A stretch of DNA of 64,000 bases from Dyadobacter sp. 50-39 (GCA_001898145.1 MKSR01000012.1:372001-436000); one strand, 5' to 3'. Positions 24,940 through 35,417 are shown, numbered from the stretch's first letter. Made by a program: numbers and translations. The notes: generated by a model from the sequence alone, not told the origin.

Positions 24940-27504
24940 ATGCGTTTTCTGGCATTATTGATGCTCTTTATCACCATGCAACAGTTCTCCCGGGCTGGGG
25001 GAATCAGGGGTCGCATTACCACAACAAAAGGAGAATCGCTCCCCTACGCGGGCATCTCCGTGAAGGGAACCAGCAATGGCACAATGGCCAATGAAGAGGG
25101 CGAGTATGAGTTCAGCCTAGCACCCGGAAACTACGAGGTCATTTTCCAGTACCTGGGTTTTAAAAGTATATCCAAAGCCATCACGATCGGGACCGACTTC
25201 ACGGAGCTGAATGTGGTGATGGAAGAGCAGGCTTTGAGCCTGCAGGAGGCCACGATCGGGAAGGGTAAGGAAGATCCCGCGTACACGATCATGCGCCGCG
25301 CAATCGCGAAGGCGCGCTTTCACCAGTTGCAGGTGCGCGGGTATACCGCCAAAGTGTATTCGCGAAGTACGGGCGTGGCGACCAAAATTCCCTTTTTACT
25401 TCAAAAACGGCTGAAAAAAGAAGGCGTTCAGCAAGGTAAGGCGATATTGAATGAAAGCGTTGCGGAGATCAGGTACCGCCGGCCGAGTAATTACAGCCAG
25501 CGCGTTATTTCCACGCGAAATAGTCTCGATAACAGCATTCCTTCACCCAACGAGTATATTCTGGCCAGTTTGTACAGCCCTGAGATAGCAGGCACCATCT
25601 CGCCGCTGTCGCCCAAATCATTCGCCTACTACAAATTTGAATATGAAGGGTATTTCGAAGAACGCGGCGAGATTGTCAATAAAATAAGGGTTATCCCAAA
25701 AGCTTACGGCGAAGGGGTTTTTAAGGGTAGCCTGTTCATTCTCGAAGATCGCTGGGCCATTCATAGCTACGATTTACAAACGACTACCAGTGGCCTGAAT
25801 ATTTCGGCGAAGCAGATTTTCAGCCCGGTGCAGGGCGTATGGATCCCTGTAAACCAGCAATTCAGACTGAATGGCAGCTACCTTGGCTTCGCAGGCGAAT
25901 TCCGCTACCTGGTATCGCTTACCTATGAGAAACTGGACGTCGATCCCGGTTTGAAGGAGGATATTGTCATTGCAGACCATAAAAAAGAAGAGGCTCCGAA
26001 AGTTAAAGGCGGCAAAGACCTCGAAGCGCTTATCCAGGCGCAGAAGGAATTTTCTACCAAAAATTTCAGAAAACTTACCAAACAATACGAGAAACAACAG
26101 AAAAAAGAGCAGAAGGAACAGCTCGGCAACGACCGGCTCGTTCGGCAGGATTCCATCGTGATCGACTCGATGGCCAACAAACGGGATACCACCTACTGGC
26201 AGGCGCTACGGCCCATTCCCCTGACCAAATCAGAAGTTTCAAGTTATATAACCCAGGACAGCATCAAAGTGGTCAAGGATTCGCTGCGTGTAAAAACGAA
26301 GCCGGATTCGACGCATTTCAAACCAATCCATTTGCTCACAGGCAATACCTATGCATTGGGCAACCGTAACAGTTTTTATTTCAAAAGCCCGGTGCTTTCC
26401 ATCAGCTATAATTCGGTGGAAGGCAATGCGATCAACTTCATTACCGAATGGCAGAAACGGTGGAAAAAGTCATCGTATGTGAGCGTGCGGCCTTTGGTGC
26501 GCTACTCATTCGGGCGTAAGCGCCTGTACGGGAACCTGGAAACCAATGTGGGCGGAACAAACTGGAACCTGGCGCTGGCAGGCGGAGAAATGGCTACGCA
26601 GATCAACAGCCGGGAGCCGATACCGCCGTTGCCCAACAGCGTCGCCGCGCGCTTTTTCGACCGCAGCCTGATGAAGTTGTACCAGAAACAGTACGGCCAT
26701 ATTCAATACACGCTTCGCAACATCGGCGACGTGCTGAGCGTCAATGCAAGCCTGGATTTCGAACGCCGCAAGGAGCTTTTCAACCAGGAAAGCGCCCGGC
26801 CGATCATATTCTGGAGCCAGTTCGGTTTTACACCCAACAGGCCCGTGAACAGGGAGCTGGATAACACCGGCTTTGAAGACCACGACGCCTGGATCCTCGA
26901 TGTGACGGCTACGCTCCGGCCCTGGCGACGATACCTGATCCGTAATGGTGAAAAACGTTATCTGAGAAGCCGGGGACCCGCATTTAGTGTTAATTACAAA
27001 AGCGCGCTGGGCTTTTTGGGCGATTCCGACTACTCCTTACTCCAAGCCACAATCCGCCAGGACCTGAGCCTGGGGCCACGTAGCAATCTCGAATATCTCG
27101 TCAACGGAGGTGGCTTTTTGCGTACCCGGGAGCTTTATTTTCCCGATTACCAACATTTTATGGGGAATGAATTTTTCTTCCAGTACGTGTACCCGCCCGA
27201 CCAGTTCCGGATGCTCCCCTATTATCGGTACAGTACAGCCAGGTGGTTTATGCAGGCACATTTGACCTGGACGATGCAGCATTTTCTGCTCACGCGCATT
27301 CAGTCGCTGCGCGTGACGGGCATTTCGGAAACCTTGCAGCTGCATTACCTGCGCGTACCTACAATGCGGAACTACTCGGAAGTTGTCTACGGAATTGACA
27401 ATATTGTGCGGATCGTCCGGTTGGAGGCCGTTGCGCAATTCCACGCAGGACATTTCCAGGGCATGGGATGGCGCATCGGAGCCTCCTTTCGGTTCGGACG
27501 GTAA
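24940..27504 (+). CDS. DUF5686 and carboxypeptidase-regulatory-like domain protein
   Basis: An 854-residue outer-membrane protein. The ATG at 24940 gives a signal peptide (MRFLALLMLFITMQQFSRAG); the frame runs 75 bases further up but that prefix is implausible. Residues about 20-105 form a carboxypeptidase-regulatory-like (CarboxypepD_reg) domain (GIRGRITTTKGESLPYAG to LNVVMEEQALSL). The rest matches DUF5686: a periplasmic part with a Lys/Glu/Gln-rich segment (KQYEKQQKKEQKEQLG, about 400-415), and a C-terminal beta-barrel of alternating aromatic strands ending in MGWRIGASFRFGR, a typical outer-membrane terminus. It is not a TonB receptor (no plug). The function is unknown. Confidence 0.88.
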   Translation: MRFLALLMLFITMQQFSRAGGIRGRITTTKGESLPYAGISVKGTSNGTMANEEGEYEFSLAPGNYEVIFQYLGFKSISKAITIGTDFTELNVVMEEQALSLQEATIGKGKEDPAYTIMRRAIAKARFHQLQVRGYTAKVYSRSTGVATKIPFLLQKRLKKEGVQQGKAILNESVAEIRYRRPSNYSQRVISTRNSLDNSIPSPNEYILASLYSPEIAGTISPLSPKSFAYYKFEYEGYFEERGEIVNKIRVIPKAYGEGVFKGSLFILEDRWAIHSYDLQTTTSGLNISAKQIFSPVQGVWIPVNQQFRLNGSYLGFAGEFRYLVSLTYEKLDVDPGLKEDIVIADHKKEEAPKVKGGKDLEALIQAQKEFSTKNFRKLTKQYEKQQKKEQKEQLGNDRLVRQDSIVIDSMANKRDTTYWQALRPIPLTKSEVSSYITQDSIKVVKDSLRVKTKPDSTHFKPIHLLTGNTYALGNRNSFYFKSPVLSISYNSVEGNAINFITEWQKRWKKSSYVSVRPLVRYSFGRKRLYGNLETNVGGTNWNLALAGGEMATQINSREPIPPLPNSVAARFFDRSLMKLYQKQYGHIQYTLRNIGDVLSVNASLDFERRKELFNQESARPIIFWSQFGFTPNRPVNRELDNTGFEDHDAWILDVTATLRPWRRYLIRNGEKRYLRSRGPAFSVNYKSALGFLGDSDYSLLQATIRQDLSLGPRSNLEYLVNGGGFLRTRELYFPDYQHFMGNEFFFQYVYPPDQFRMLPYYRYSTARWFMQAHLTWTMQHFLLTRIQSLRVTGISETLQLHYLRVPTMRNYSEVVYGIDNIVRIVRLEAVAQFHAGHFQGMGWRIGASFRFGR

Positions 27505-29361
27505 TTATTTCACTTTGGTAGCCTTGAAACGCGGCGTGGTTTTGGAAACCGTCGGCCATACGTTGTTGTCAGGATCGATGTCAGCCATGCGCTGGCTCGG
27601 ATCGATTGCAATGGCCTGAACATCGGCGATATTGCGGTCGATGGTGAAGGAATACTCCGGGTAAGTCCAGCCCCAGTCGGCCAGTTGTGTGGTTTTGGCG
27701 TACAACTTCTCGTTCTTTTCCCCCCGCATGATTTCCAGCGGAATGTAAAAATCCTCCTGCGTACCGTCTTTGTAGCTCACCACCACATCCAGCGGCATCG
27801 GCATCTGCCCTAGCCTTTCCAGGACCACATCGGTTTTGCCTGCATTAGCTACTACTTCACGGATAGTGTAATCGATCGTTTTGGTAGTTCCCACAAAATT
27901 CTCCCAGAACCAGTCCAGTTCCAGTCCCGATTCCTTTTCCATAATACGCTTCAAATCGGTCGGGTTCGGATGTTTGAATTTCCATTCATTGAAATACCGC
28001 TTCATACCGCGCTGAAATGTTTCCTTGCCCATGATGTAGTTGAGCTGGTTCAGAAACACGGCCCCTTTATTGTAGCTGGCAATGCTGTAAGCCTTGTTCG
28101 TATTATAATGGTCTGCGTGGGTAGTCAAAGGCTCCTCGGCCCCGGATTTCACCAACGCGCGGTAGCTCGTGGTGGCACCGCGCTGCGGATCGCCTTTTGC
28201 TGGAAAAAGCTCTCCCATCACAATGTTTTGTGCATATGTTGTGAAACCCTCGTCCATCCAGGGATATTTGGATTCATTGGTTCCCAGGATACCCTGGAAC
28301 CAGCTATGGATGGATTCGTGGACTGTTACACTGGTCAATGCGTGTAAATTCAACCGGCCGGTGATCAGCGTCGCCATGGGGTACTCCATACCACCATCAC
28401 CACCCTGGATGATCGAGTATTGTTTATAAGGATAGCGGCCGAACTGCTCGTTCATGATCTTGAATGAACGCACCGCCAACGGTTCCATTTGTTTCCACAC
28501 ATTAGCGAGCGTATCGGTCTGATAGAAGAAATGCAGGTCGAGGTTATCATCCACTTTGACCACATCGTGCTGGTAATCGCGATCGGCGGCCCACATGAAG
28601 TCGTGTACTTCGGGGGCTATAAAATGCCAGGTAAGGCGTTCGCCGGGTTTGTGGGTTACATTTTTCTTGGAATACCCGTGGCCGATCTTGTCGGGGTTCT
28701 GCAAATAGCCTGTTCCGGCGATGGTGTAAGCGGCGTCCATCGTGATTTTTACATCGAAATCGCCCCAGATTCCGTAAAACTCACGACCGATATACGGGTT
28801 AGCGTGCCAGCCCTCGTAATCATATTCCGACATTTTGGGATACCACTGCGCCATCGAGTAGTCGATGCCCTCCGCATTGGCGCGGCCCGTGCGGCGGATT
28901 TGCAGCGGTACCTGCGCTTCGAACTCCATCTCAAAAGTGTGATTGGATTTCGGCAGGATCTTTTCATTCAAAGTCACTTCGAGGATGGTGCCTACCACCT
29001 CGTACTTCAATGCTTTCCCGTTTTGTTTGAGGGACAAAACCTTCTCATAGCCGATTTCGGACGGCGCCAGCTTCGAGATGCGGTCTTTCACGCGTGCATC
29101 GGGATCGCTGATCGAACGCGAACGAACGTCCATCTGGCTGCCCGGCCGGAATGCATTCAGGTATAAATGATAAAATACCTTTTGAAGTGTATCGGGGGAA
29201 TTGTTGGTGTAAACTAGCTTTTGGGTGCCCTTGTATTGGTGCTTGACAGCATCAAAATCAATCTCCATCTGGTACTTCGCGCGCTGCTGCCAACGATCAC
29301 TTTGTGCTGAAACACGGAACGCAAGCGCGACCAGCATGAGCACAGATAATTTAAACTTCAT
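27505..29361 (-). CDS. M1 family metallopeptidase (aminopeptidase N-like)
   Basis: A 618-residue exported zinc peptidase. The ATG at 29361 gives a signal peptide (MKFKLSVLMLVALAFRVSAQ). The zinc site is the gluzincin pattern HESIH followed 18 residues later by the glutamate of WMDEGFTTYA; the substrate-binding motif, usually GAMEN, is GGMEYPM here, a variation common in bacterial M1 enzymes. The beta-sandwich N-terminal domain (FDAVKHQYKGTQKLVYTNNS) is in place and the C-terminal ERAP-like helical domain is short. It cleaves N-terminal residues from peptides in the periplasm or outside the cell. Its stop codon directly abuts the DUF5686 stop with no spacer. Confidence 0.93.
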   Translation of the reverse strand: MKFKLSVLMLVALAFRVSAQSDRWQQRAKYQMEIDFDAVKHQYKGTQKLVYTNNSPDTLQKVFYHLYLNAFRPGSQMDVRSRSISDPDARVKDRISKLAPSEIGYEKVLSLKQNGKALKYEVVGTILEVTLNEKILPKSNHTFEMEFEAQVPLQIRRTGRANAEGIDYSMAQWYPKMSEYDYEGWHANPYIGREFYGIWGDFDVKITMDAAYTIAGTGYLQNPDKIGHGYSKKNVTHKPGERLTWHFIAPEVHDFMWAADRDYQHDVVKVDDNLDLHFFYQTDTLANVWKQMEPLAVRSFKIMNEQFGRYPYKQYSIIQGGDGGMEYPMATLITGRLNLHALTSVTVHESIHSWFQGILGTNESKYPWMDEGFTTYAQNIVMGELFPAKGDPQRGATTSYRALVKSGAEEPLTTHADHYNTNKAYSIASYNKGAVFLNQLNYIMGKETFQRGMKRYFNEWKFKHPNPTDLKRIMEKESGLELDWFWENFVGTTKTIDYTIREVVANAGKTDVVLERLGQMPMPLDVVVSYKDGTQEDFYIPLEIMRGEKNEKLYAKTTQLADWGWTYPEYSFTIDRNIADVQAIAIDPSQRMADIDPDNNVWPTVSKTTPRFKATKVK

Positions 29362-29556
29362 TCGAACATTAGTAATTTGATTAAACCGCAAATTACGTCA
29401 ATCCCCTTTAAACTGTGCATCATTCTCCACAAAAAACCTCATTTTTAAGCGTTTGCAGCGGTCTGAAGCGTTTTAAGCGGTTTTGCGCTTCTGGCATAGT
29501 GTTGGTAATTACTGAATCAGAAATCAATAATCTAAAACCTTAAATATTTGTCACTC

Positions 29557-29721
29557 ATGCTAAGATGGACCGTAATATTTCTCGTTATCGCTATCATCGC
29601 TGGTATTCTCGGATTCGGTGGTATAGCAGCAGGCGCAGCCGGAATTGCTAAAATTCTTTTCTTCGTATTCCTCGTACTCTTCGTGTTGAGCTTATTAAGC
29701 CGTGGTGTCGGGCGATCCTGA
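29557..29721 (+). CDS. DUF1328 (YtjA-like) small membrane protein
   Basis: A 54-residue protein of two membrane helices: [20 protein letters not shown], a [12 protein letters not shown] turn and [16 protein letters not shown], ending RGVGRS. The pattern (RW-x3-[22 protein letters not shown]) matches the DUF1328/YtjA family of stress-related inner-membrane proteins whose exact job is unknown. It lies between the M1 peptidase and guaA genes, facing guaA. A strong hairpin follows 20 bp after the stop. Confidence 0.9.
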   Translation: MLRWTVIFLVIAIIAGILGFGGIAAGAAGIAKILFFVFLVLFVLSLLSRGVGRS

Positions 29722-29744
29722 CGACTTCCGGAAGTACAACAAAT

Positions 29745-29778
29745 AAAAAAGCGGAACTTGATGTTCCGCTTTTTTTTA
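29745..29778. terminator. Bidirectional terminator between the DUF1328 gene and guaA
   Basis: AAAAAAGCGGAAC (29745-29757) and GTTCCGCTTTTTT pair over a TTGAT loop, with A residues before and T residues after, so it can stop transcription from both sides. The guaA stop codon is seven bases away. Confidence 0.88.
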
Positions 29779-29784
29779 TATTCC

Positions 29785-31314
29785 TTATTCCCATTCAATG
29801 GTTGCAGGTGGTTTCGAAGAAATGTCGTACACGACCCTGTTCACCCCTTTTACCTTATTGATAATGTCATTGGAAACTTCTGCGAGGAAATCGTAGGGTA
29901 AATGCGCCCAGTCGGCTGTCATACCGTCCACGGAAGTTACCGCGCGCAGCGCAACTACGCGCTCGTATGTGCGCTCGTCACCCATTACGCCTACGCTCTG
30001 CACGGGCAGGAGCATGGCGCCCGCCTGCCAAACGTCCTTATAAAGATTCCATTTGCGGAGGCCCGCGATAAAGATCGCATCCACTTCTTGCAAAATAGCC
30101 ACTTTCTCAGCAGTAATTTCGCCCAGAATGCGGATCGCAAGGCCGGGGCCCGGGAATGGGTGACGGCCGAGAATCCGCTCGTCGATACCCAGTGTACGTC
30201 CCACCGCCCTTACCTCGTCTTTAAACAATGTGTTCAGGGGCTCCACTACTTTCAATTTCATGAAATCAGGCAAACCGCCCACATTGTGGTGCGATTTGAT
30301 CGTTGCAGACGGGCCTTTTACCGAAACGGATTCGATCACATCAGGGTAAATGGTACCCTGGCCGAGCCATTTCACGTCCTCGATGAGGTGTGCTTCCTGG
30401 TCGAAAATATCAATAAATGACTTTCCGATCGCCTTGCGCTTCGCTTCGGGATCGCTCAGACCGTCCAGCGACTGGTAAAAGTGGGATTTTGAATCCACAC
30501 CTTTAATATTAAGGCCCATATCCTGGTAAGAATGCAGCACCTGCTCGAATTCATCCTTACGCAGCAGACCGTTGTCTACGAAAATACAATACAAATTCTG
30601 GCCGATCGCGTGGTGAACCAGCGTCGCAGCCACTGTGGAATCCACACCACCCGACAATGCCATGACGACCTTGTCATTACCGAGTTTCTTGCGAAGCTGT
30701 TCGATGGTATGTTCTACAAATGATTCGGAAGTCCAATCCTGCTTACAACCGCAAATGTTCACTACGAAATTATGCAGCAGCTTTTTGCCCTCGGTAGTGT
30801 GTGTCACCTCCGGGTGGAACTGGATACCATATGTAAGTTCATCTTCTACTTTAAATGCGGCCACCTTCACCGATTCCGTCGAAGCAATCACATGGAAGTT
30901 CTGCGGTGCGCGCACGATCGTGTCACCGTGCGACATCCACACCTGCGAAGATTCCGACAAACCCGCCAGCAGCGAAGAATCGGAATCATCGATTTCCAAT
31001 CGTGCACGGCCGTATTCGCGGTGTTGCGAAGGCTGTACCTCGCCGCCCAGCTCCTGCGCGAGCAACTGCGCGCCATAGCATACGCCCAAAAGAGGCAATG
31101 TCTTACGGAATTTGTTGAGGTCGACCCGGGGGGAATCCGCGTCCCTTACTGAACAGGGACTGCCTGAGAGAATTACACCTTTGACGCTGGGAGTGAGTTC
31201 GGGGAAGTTGTTGTATGGGTGGATTTCACAATAAACATTCAGTTCGCGAACTCTGCGTGCAATTAACTGGGTGTACTGTGAGCCAAAATCTAAAATCAGA
31301 ATTTGTTCAGTCAT
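29785..31314 (-). CDS. guaA: GMP synthase (glutamine-hydrolysing)
   Basis: A 509-residue two-domain enzyme that converts XMP to GMP using glutamine and ATP. The class I amidotransferase domain comes first, with the nucleophile in [11 protein letters not shown] and the His/Glu partners in [11 protein letters not shown]. The ATP pyrophosphatase domain has the P-loop [16 protein letters not shown], and the C-terminal dimerisation domain ends in [14 protein letters not shown]. The start [17 protein letters not shown] at 31314 is the standard one; the frame is open 72 bases further up but overlaps the promoter. All conserved blocks are intact. Confidence 0.98.
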   Translation of the reverse strand: MTEQILILDFGSQYTQLIARRVRELNVYCEIHPYNNFPELTPSVKGVILSGSPCSVRDADSPRVDLNKFRKTLPLLGVCYGAQLLAQELGGEVQPSQHREYGRARLEIDDSDSSLLAGLSESSQVWMSHGDTIVRAPQNFHVIASTESVKVAAFKVEDELTYGIQFHPEVTHTTEGKKLLHNFVVNICGCKQDWTSESFVEHTIEQLRKKLGNDKVVMALSGGVDSTVAATLVHHAIGQNLYCIFVDNGLLRKDEFEQVLHSYQDMGLNIKGVDSKSHFYQSLDGLSDPEAKRKAIGKSFIDIFDQEAHLIEDVKWLGQGTIYPDVIESVSVKGPSATIKSHHNVGGLPDFMKLKVVEPLNTLFKDEVRAVGRTLGIDERILGRHPFPGPGLAIRILGEITAEKVAILQEVDAIFIAGLRKWNLYKDVWQAGAMLLPVQSVGVMGDERTYERVVALRAVTSVDGMTADWAHLPYDFLAEVSNDIINKVKGVNRVVYDISSKPPATIEWE

Positions 31315-31333
31315 ATATATGCTATCTAAAACG

Positions 31334-31363
31334 CAAAGGTAGGGAGATTGGGTGAAAAGCAAA
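31334..31363 (-). promoter_or_regulatory. Bacteroidota-type promoter of guaA
   Basis: On the minus strand TTTG (31363-31360) is followed after 18 bp by TACCTTTG (31341-31334), a near-ideal -33/-7 pair for the primary sigma factor of Bacteroidota. The -7 element ends 19 bp before the ATG, giving a leader of roughly 12 nt. The best promoter in the window. Confidence 0.65.
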
Positions 31364-31548
31364 AAACGAAGTTGAAACTTCACCACTAATGACGCTCAAA
31401 CAGCTATTTAACCGTTTAAACTTTTTTCCTGCCAATATGCAACTTCCTTTTATCCCTTTGTATCTATAAGCCGAAAGATAGACACACACCACTTATATAG
31501 CATTAATGCCTTTTATGTAATCAAAGGTTCTATGTTATACCAAGTACC

Positions 31549-31556
31549 TATCTTTG
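31549..31556 (+). promoter_or_regulatory. -7 promoter element of the outer-membrane barrel gene
   Basis: TATCTTTG matches TAnnTTTG, 56 bp before the ATG at 31613. The -33 region is a weak GTTC. The 298-bp region between guaA and this gene holds the two divergent promoters and nothing else that I recognise. Confidence 0.5.
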
Positions 31557-31612
31557 CAGTGTACCTAATGGAGCAACTCACCCCGGGTACGCTGAACTTT
31601 TAACTATTAGCC

Positions 31613-34066
31613 ATGAAAATTTTAATGAACCTAACTGCAGCGCTGCTGCTGGGCAGTGGATTTGTGCATGCACAAGTTCCCCAGCCTCTTACCGGAAAAG
31701 GAAAAATCACCGGCGCGGTGCTTGATGAAAAGTCGCAGCCATTCCCGTTTGTGAACATCCTGCTGCTTCAAGCCAAAGATTCTGTGCTTGTAAAAGGCCT
31801 TGCAGCCGACGACCAGGGTAAGTATGCTTTCGACCAGGTGGCGGCCGGTAAATATCTGACGCTCATCTCAATGGTAGGCTACCAGAAAGCGTACAGCGAA
31901 CCATTCACGGTGAAAGATGCCCCCGTAAACCTTCCTACCGTCAGTCTGAAATCGGATATCAAATCGCTGAGCGAGGTAACCGTCGTGGCCAAAAAGCCAT
32001 TCATCGAACAGGAAATTGACCGTACGGTGGTGAATGTGGAAAACAGCATTGTTTCCGCAGGTGCTACCGCATTAGAGGTGCTCGAACGTGCTCCGGGCGT
32101 GACGGTCGACCAGCAGAACGAGCAGTTGAAACTCCGCGGCAAGGAAGGTGTGATTGTTCAAATCGACGGGAAACAGACTTTTTTGTCCCAGCAAGAACTC
32201 ATAACCCTCCTGCGCAACACCCCCAGCGACAACATCGAGAAAATTGAACTGATCACAAACCCTTCGGCCAAATACGATGCGGCCGGCAACTCGGGGATCA
32301 TCAATATCAAAATGAAGCGCAACAAAAACTACGGTACCAACGGGAACGTCAACCTGGGCGGTGCCTGGGCCAAATACGGCCGCGCCAATGCGACTGCGAC
32401 GCTCAACCACCGGGCCGGAAAAATCAGCACGTTCATTAGCGGCGGCGCTTTTTATAATAAAGGATTTAACAACAACGACATTTATCGTACTATTCCCTAC
32501 GACGGTAAAATCACGATTTTCGATCAGCATACCGAACGTATCAACCGATCGGAGTACTACAATGTACGTGCCGGACTGGATTACTTTGCAACAGACAAAA
32601 CAACGGTAGGCGTATTGGTTTCCGGTTTCTATAACGATTGGAGCAATCCTTTCGGGCAAACCAACACCCGGATACTGAACGAGGACCAGACCCTTCAACG
32701 GACCTTCCGGACGGACGTTTTCAATGGTGGTAAAATGAATAACATCAGTTCGAACCTGAACCTGAAACACCAGTTCAACGACAAAGGAAAAGAACTGACC
32801 TTCGACCTGGACTATGTGCATTACGGAGGCAAAAAGAAAAGCGACCTGGATACCCGCTATTTCAAAGCAGACGGTTCGCCGGATGAGGCAGCCACGGAAA
32901 TGGTACGCAACGACATGCCGTCGGATATCAACATTGCAATGGCGAAACTGGATTTCACCCAGACAATCGGCAAAGGCAAGTTTGAAACCGGCTTGAAATC
33001 GAGCTACGTGACTTCGGATAATGATATGGTGTTTGAAACATTCATCGATAGCTGGCAATTCGACCCGAAACGTTCGAACCGCTTCAAATACACCGAAAAT
33101 GTGAATGCGGCTTATGCAAACTATGCCGGCGCGATTACGAAAAAGATCAAGTACCAGCTGGGTGTCCGTGCGGAGCATACGCATTCAATCGGTAACTCGA
33201 TCACACTGAACCAGAAACGCGACAGAAATTACCTCAACTTTTTCCCGAGCGTTTTCCTGTCCAACCAGTTGGATACCAATAATGTGCTCAACCTGTCGTA
33301 CAGCCGCCGGATCGACCGCCCCAACTATCAGTCGCTGAACCCGTTCGAGTTTTACCTCGATCCGTACACATTCCAGCGCGGTAACCCGAACCTGAGACCT
33401 CAGTATACGCATTCGTTCCAGTTGGTGCACGTTTACAAGAACGCTTTAAATACCACGCTGGCTTACAGCCGCATTAAGGATATGATCGCCGATGAGCTGC
33501 CCCAGCAGATCGCATCTGAAAACAAGACATTCGTTACCTCGGATAACCTCGACAATCAGGACAATGTAAGCCTTACAGTTTCATTCCCGATACCGGTTAC
33601 CAGATGGTGGCAGGTGCAGGCAAATTTCACAGGTGTGTACAACCATTACAAATCGTATTACCTGGAACAGCAGCTGGAAATCAAGCAAACATCGTGGAAT
33701 ATGTACGCCAGCAATCAATTTACTATCGGCAAGGGATGGTCCGCAGAGCTCTCCGGATGGTATAATAGCAGACAGTTCTACGGATTGTACGCAGCCCGCC
33801 CGATGGGGATGATCAATGCGGGTTTGCAAAAGAATATCCTGAATAAAAAAGGAACGATCCGTTTGAATGTGAACGACATTTTCTGGACCAACCGCTTCAA
33901 CGGTACCGCAGTGTATAAGGATATTAATTTCAAAGTACGCTCCGAATGGCCTAGCCGCCAGTTCAGACTGACCTTCACCTACAACTTCGGTAACCAGAAT
34001 GTGAAGGGAGCCCGCCAGCGCAACACCGGGTCGGATGATTTGCAGAAGCGCGCAGGTGGCAATTAA
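31613..34066 (+). CDS. Outer membrane beta-barrel protein (OMP_b-brl_3 type, TonB-receptor-like)
   Basis: An 817-residue outer-membrane protein. A signal peptide (MKILMNLTAALLLGSGFVHA) leads to a carboxypeptidase-regulatory-like domain (GKITGAVLDEKSQPFPFVNI, about 25-110), then a plug-like region (TVVNVENSIVSAGATALEVL, LKLRGKEGVIVQIDGKQT, IELITNPSAKYDAAGNSGII), and a barrel of about 600 residues ending FRLTFTYNFGNQNVKGARQ. This matches the OMP_b-brl_3 family (TonB-receptor-like, with no partner SusD gene). Substrate unknown. It is transcribed alone and ends with a hairpin shared with the pgk side. Confidence 0.87.
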   Translation: MKILMNLTAALLLGSGFVHAQVPQPLTGKGKITGAVLDEKSQPFPFVNILLLQAKDSVLVKGLAADDQGKYAFDQVAAGKYLTLISMVGYQKAYSEPFTVKDAPVNLPTVSLKSDIKSLSEVTVVAKKPFIEQEIDRTVVNVENSIVSAGATALEVLERAPGVTVDQQNEQLKLRGKEGVIVQIDGKQTFLSQQELITLLRNTPSDNIEKIELITNPSAKYDAAGNSGIINIKMKRNKNYGTNGNVNLGGAWAKYGRANATATLNHRAGKISTFISGGAFYNKGFNNNDIYRTIPYDGKITIFDQHTERINRSEYYNVRAGLDYFATDKTTVGVLVSGFYNDWSNPFGQTNTRILNEDQTLQRTFRTDVFNGGKMNNISSNLNLKHQFNDKGKELTFDLDYVHYGGKKKSDLDTRYFKADGSPDEAATEMVRNDMPSDINIAMAKLDFTQTIGKGKFETGLKSSYVTSDNDMVFETFIDSWQFDPKRSNRFKYTENVNAAYANYAGAITKKIKYQLGVRAEHTHSIGNSITLNQKRDRNYLNFFPSVFLSNQLDTNNVLNLSYSRRIDRPNYQSLNPFEFYLDPYTFQRGNPNLRPQYTHSFQLVHVYKNALNTTLAYSRIKDMIADELPQQIASENKTFVTSDNLDNQDNVSLTVSFPIPVTRWWQVQANFTGVYNHYKSYYLEQQLEIKQTSWNMYASNQFTIGKGWSAELSGWYNSRQFYGLYAARPMGMINAGLQKNILNKKGTIRLNVNDIFWTNRFNGTAVYKDINFKVRSEWPSRQFRLTFTYNFGNQNVKGARQRNTGSDDLQKRAGGN

Positions 34067-34126
34067 AAGTGGAATCCCGGCCGAACGAGGCCAGTGTTCA
34101 TAAATTAGTTAGGTTTGTTATGCAGA

Positions 34127-34164
34127 AAATCCATCCCGCGATGTGTGGGATGGATTTCTTTTTT
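34127..34164 (+). terminator. Terminator of the outer-membrane barrel gene
   Basis: AAATCCATCCC (34127-34137) pairs with GGGATGGATTT (34147-34157) and is followed by CTTTTTT, 25 bp before the opposing pgk stop. Confidence 0.85.
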
Positions 34165-34189
34165 GGTATAAACCTAATGCTTGAAATGC

Positions 34190-35380
34190 TTACGCCTGCA
34201 ATGCAGCTACACCTGGAAGCACTTTGCCTTCCATGTATTCAAGCAATGCACCACCACCGGTGGAAACATAGCTCACACGGTCGCCATAGCCGGCATTGTT
34301 GATGGCCGAAGCGGAGTCGCCGCCGCCGATCAGCGAGAATGCGTCGTTTTCTTCGGTAACCGCTACTACTGCCTCTGCGATCGCATTGGTTCCTTGTGCG
34401 AAGTTAGGGAACTCAAATACACCCATCGGGCCGTTCCAAAGTACTGTTTTGGATTTTCTGATAATGTCGGAGAAAATCTCGGCCGTTTTCGGACCGATGT
34501 CGAGGCCTTCCCAGTCGTCAGGGATGCTACCCGCATCTACCACCTTGCGTTCTGCGTCGTTGGAGAATTTATCTGCGATCACCGTATCCACAGGCAATAC
34601 CAGATTGATGCCTTTGGCTTTCGCCTTTTCCACCAATTCAAGTGTAAGGTCCTGCTTGTCGGCTTCCAGCAACGACTTTCCGATGCTTCCGCCTTGTGCT
34701 TTGGAGAATGTATATGACATACCGCCGCCGATGATGAGGTTATCCACCTTGTCGAGCAGGCGTTCGATGATCAGGATCTTGTCGGAGATTTTCGCACCGC
34801 CCATGATAGCCGTGAAAGGTCTTTCTGAATGTTCGAGCAAGCGCTCTGCATTGTCCAGCTCGGCTTGCATTACATAACCGCAAACTTTGTCGGTAAAGAA
34901 TTTGCCGATTACGGCTGTGGAAGCATGCGCGCGGTGTGCGGTACCGAATGCATCCATTACCCACACATCACCCAGTTTCGAGAGTTTCTCAGCGAACTCC
35001 TCGTTACCTTTTTCTTCTTCTTTATAAAAACGCAGGTTTTCGAGCAACAGAACTTCTCCTGGCTGCAATCCGGCAGCAAGCTCTTTCGCACTTTCGCCAA
35101 TGCAGTCGTCGGCAAACTTCACGGTTTTGCCCAGGATGAGCGAAAGCGGGTTTACCAGGTGTTTCAGGGAGTATTTTTCGGTGGGACCGTCTTTGGGACG
35201 ACCCAGGTGTGACATTAAAATGACGGAACCGCCGTCATTAAGAATCTTGCTGATTGTAGGAATGGTCGCACGGATACGTGTATCGTCCGTGATCTCAAAT
35301 TTTTCATTAAGCGGGACATTGAAATCCACGCGAACCAGGGCTTTTTTCCCTGAAAAATCATAAGAATCTAATGTTGTCAT
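34190..35380 (-). CDS. pgk: Phosphoglycerate kinase
   Basis: A 396-residue glycolytic kinase that transfers phosphate from 1,3-bisphosphoglycerate to ADP. The signature VDFNVPLNE with the substrate arginine is at about residues 18-26, the [16 protein letters not shown] block follows, then GTAHRAHAS, the hinge GGAKISDKI, and the nucleotide loop [15 protein letters not shown] near the C-terminus. The start at 35380 gives the usual [20 protein letters not shown]. The gene stands alone, between a terminator and a repeat-rich intergenic region. Confidence 0.98.
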   Translation of the reverse strand: MTTLDSYDFSGKKALVRVDFNVPLNEKFEITDDTRIRATIPTISKILNDGGSVILMSHLGRPKDGPTEKYSLKHLVNPLSLILGKTVKFADDCIGESAKELAAGLQPGEVLLLENLRFYKEEEKGNEEFAEKLSKLGDVWVMDAFGTAHRAHASTAVIGKFFTDKVCGYVMQAELDNAERLLEHSERPFTAIMGGAKISDKILIIERLLDKVDNLIIGGGMSYTFSKAQGGSIGKSLLEADKQDLTLELVEKAKAKGINLVLPVDTVIADKFSNDAERKVVDAGSIPDDWEGLDIGPKTAEIFSDIIRKSKTVLWNGPMGVFEFPNFAQGTNAIAEAVVAVTEENDAFSLIGGGDSASAINNAGYGDRVSYVSTGGGALLEYMEGKVLPGVAALQA

Positions 35381-35409
35381 GGGCAGGTAAAATTGTTTTC
35401 CATAGAGAA

Positions 35410-35417
35410 CAAATGTA
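35410..35417 (-). promoter_or_regulatory. -7 promoter element of pgk
   Basis: Minus-strand TACATTTG fits TAnnTTTG, 29 bp before the pgk ATG. The -33 element is not clear. Confidence 0.45.

Noticed and set aside
29491-29507. Possible sigma-54 promoter (CTGGCATAGTGTTGGTA) before the DUF1328 gene
   Set aside because: The -24 half TGGCA fits, but the -12 half lacks the GC pair (TTGGT), so the match is incomplete and may be chance.
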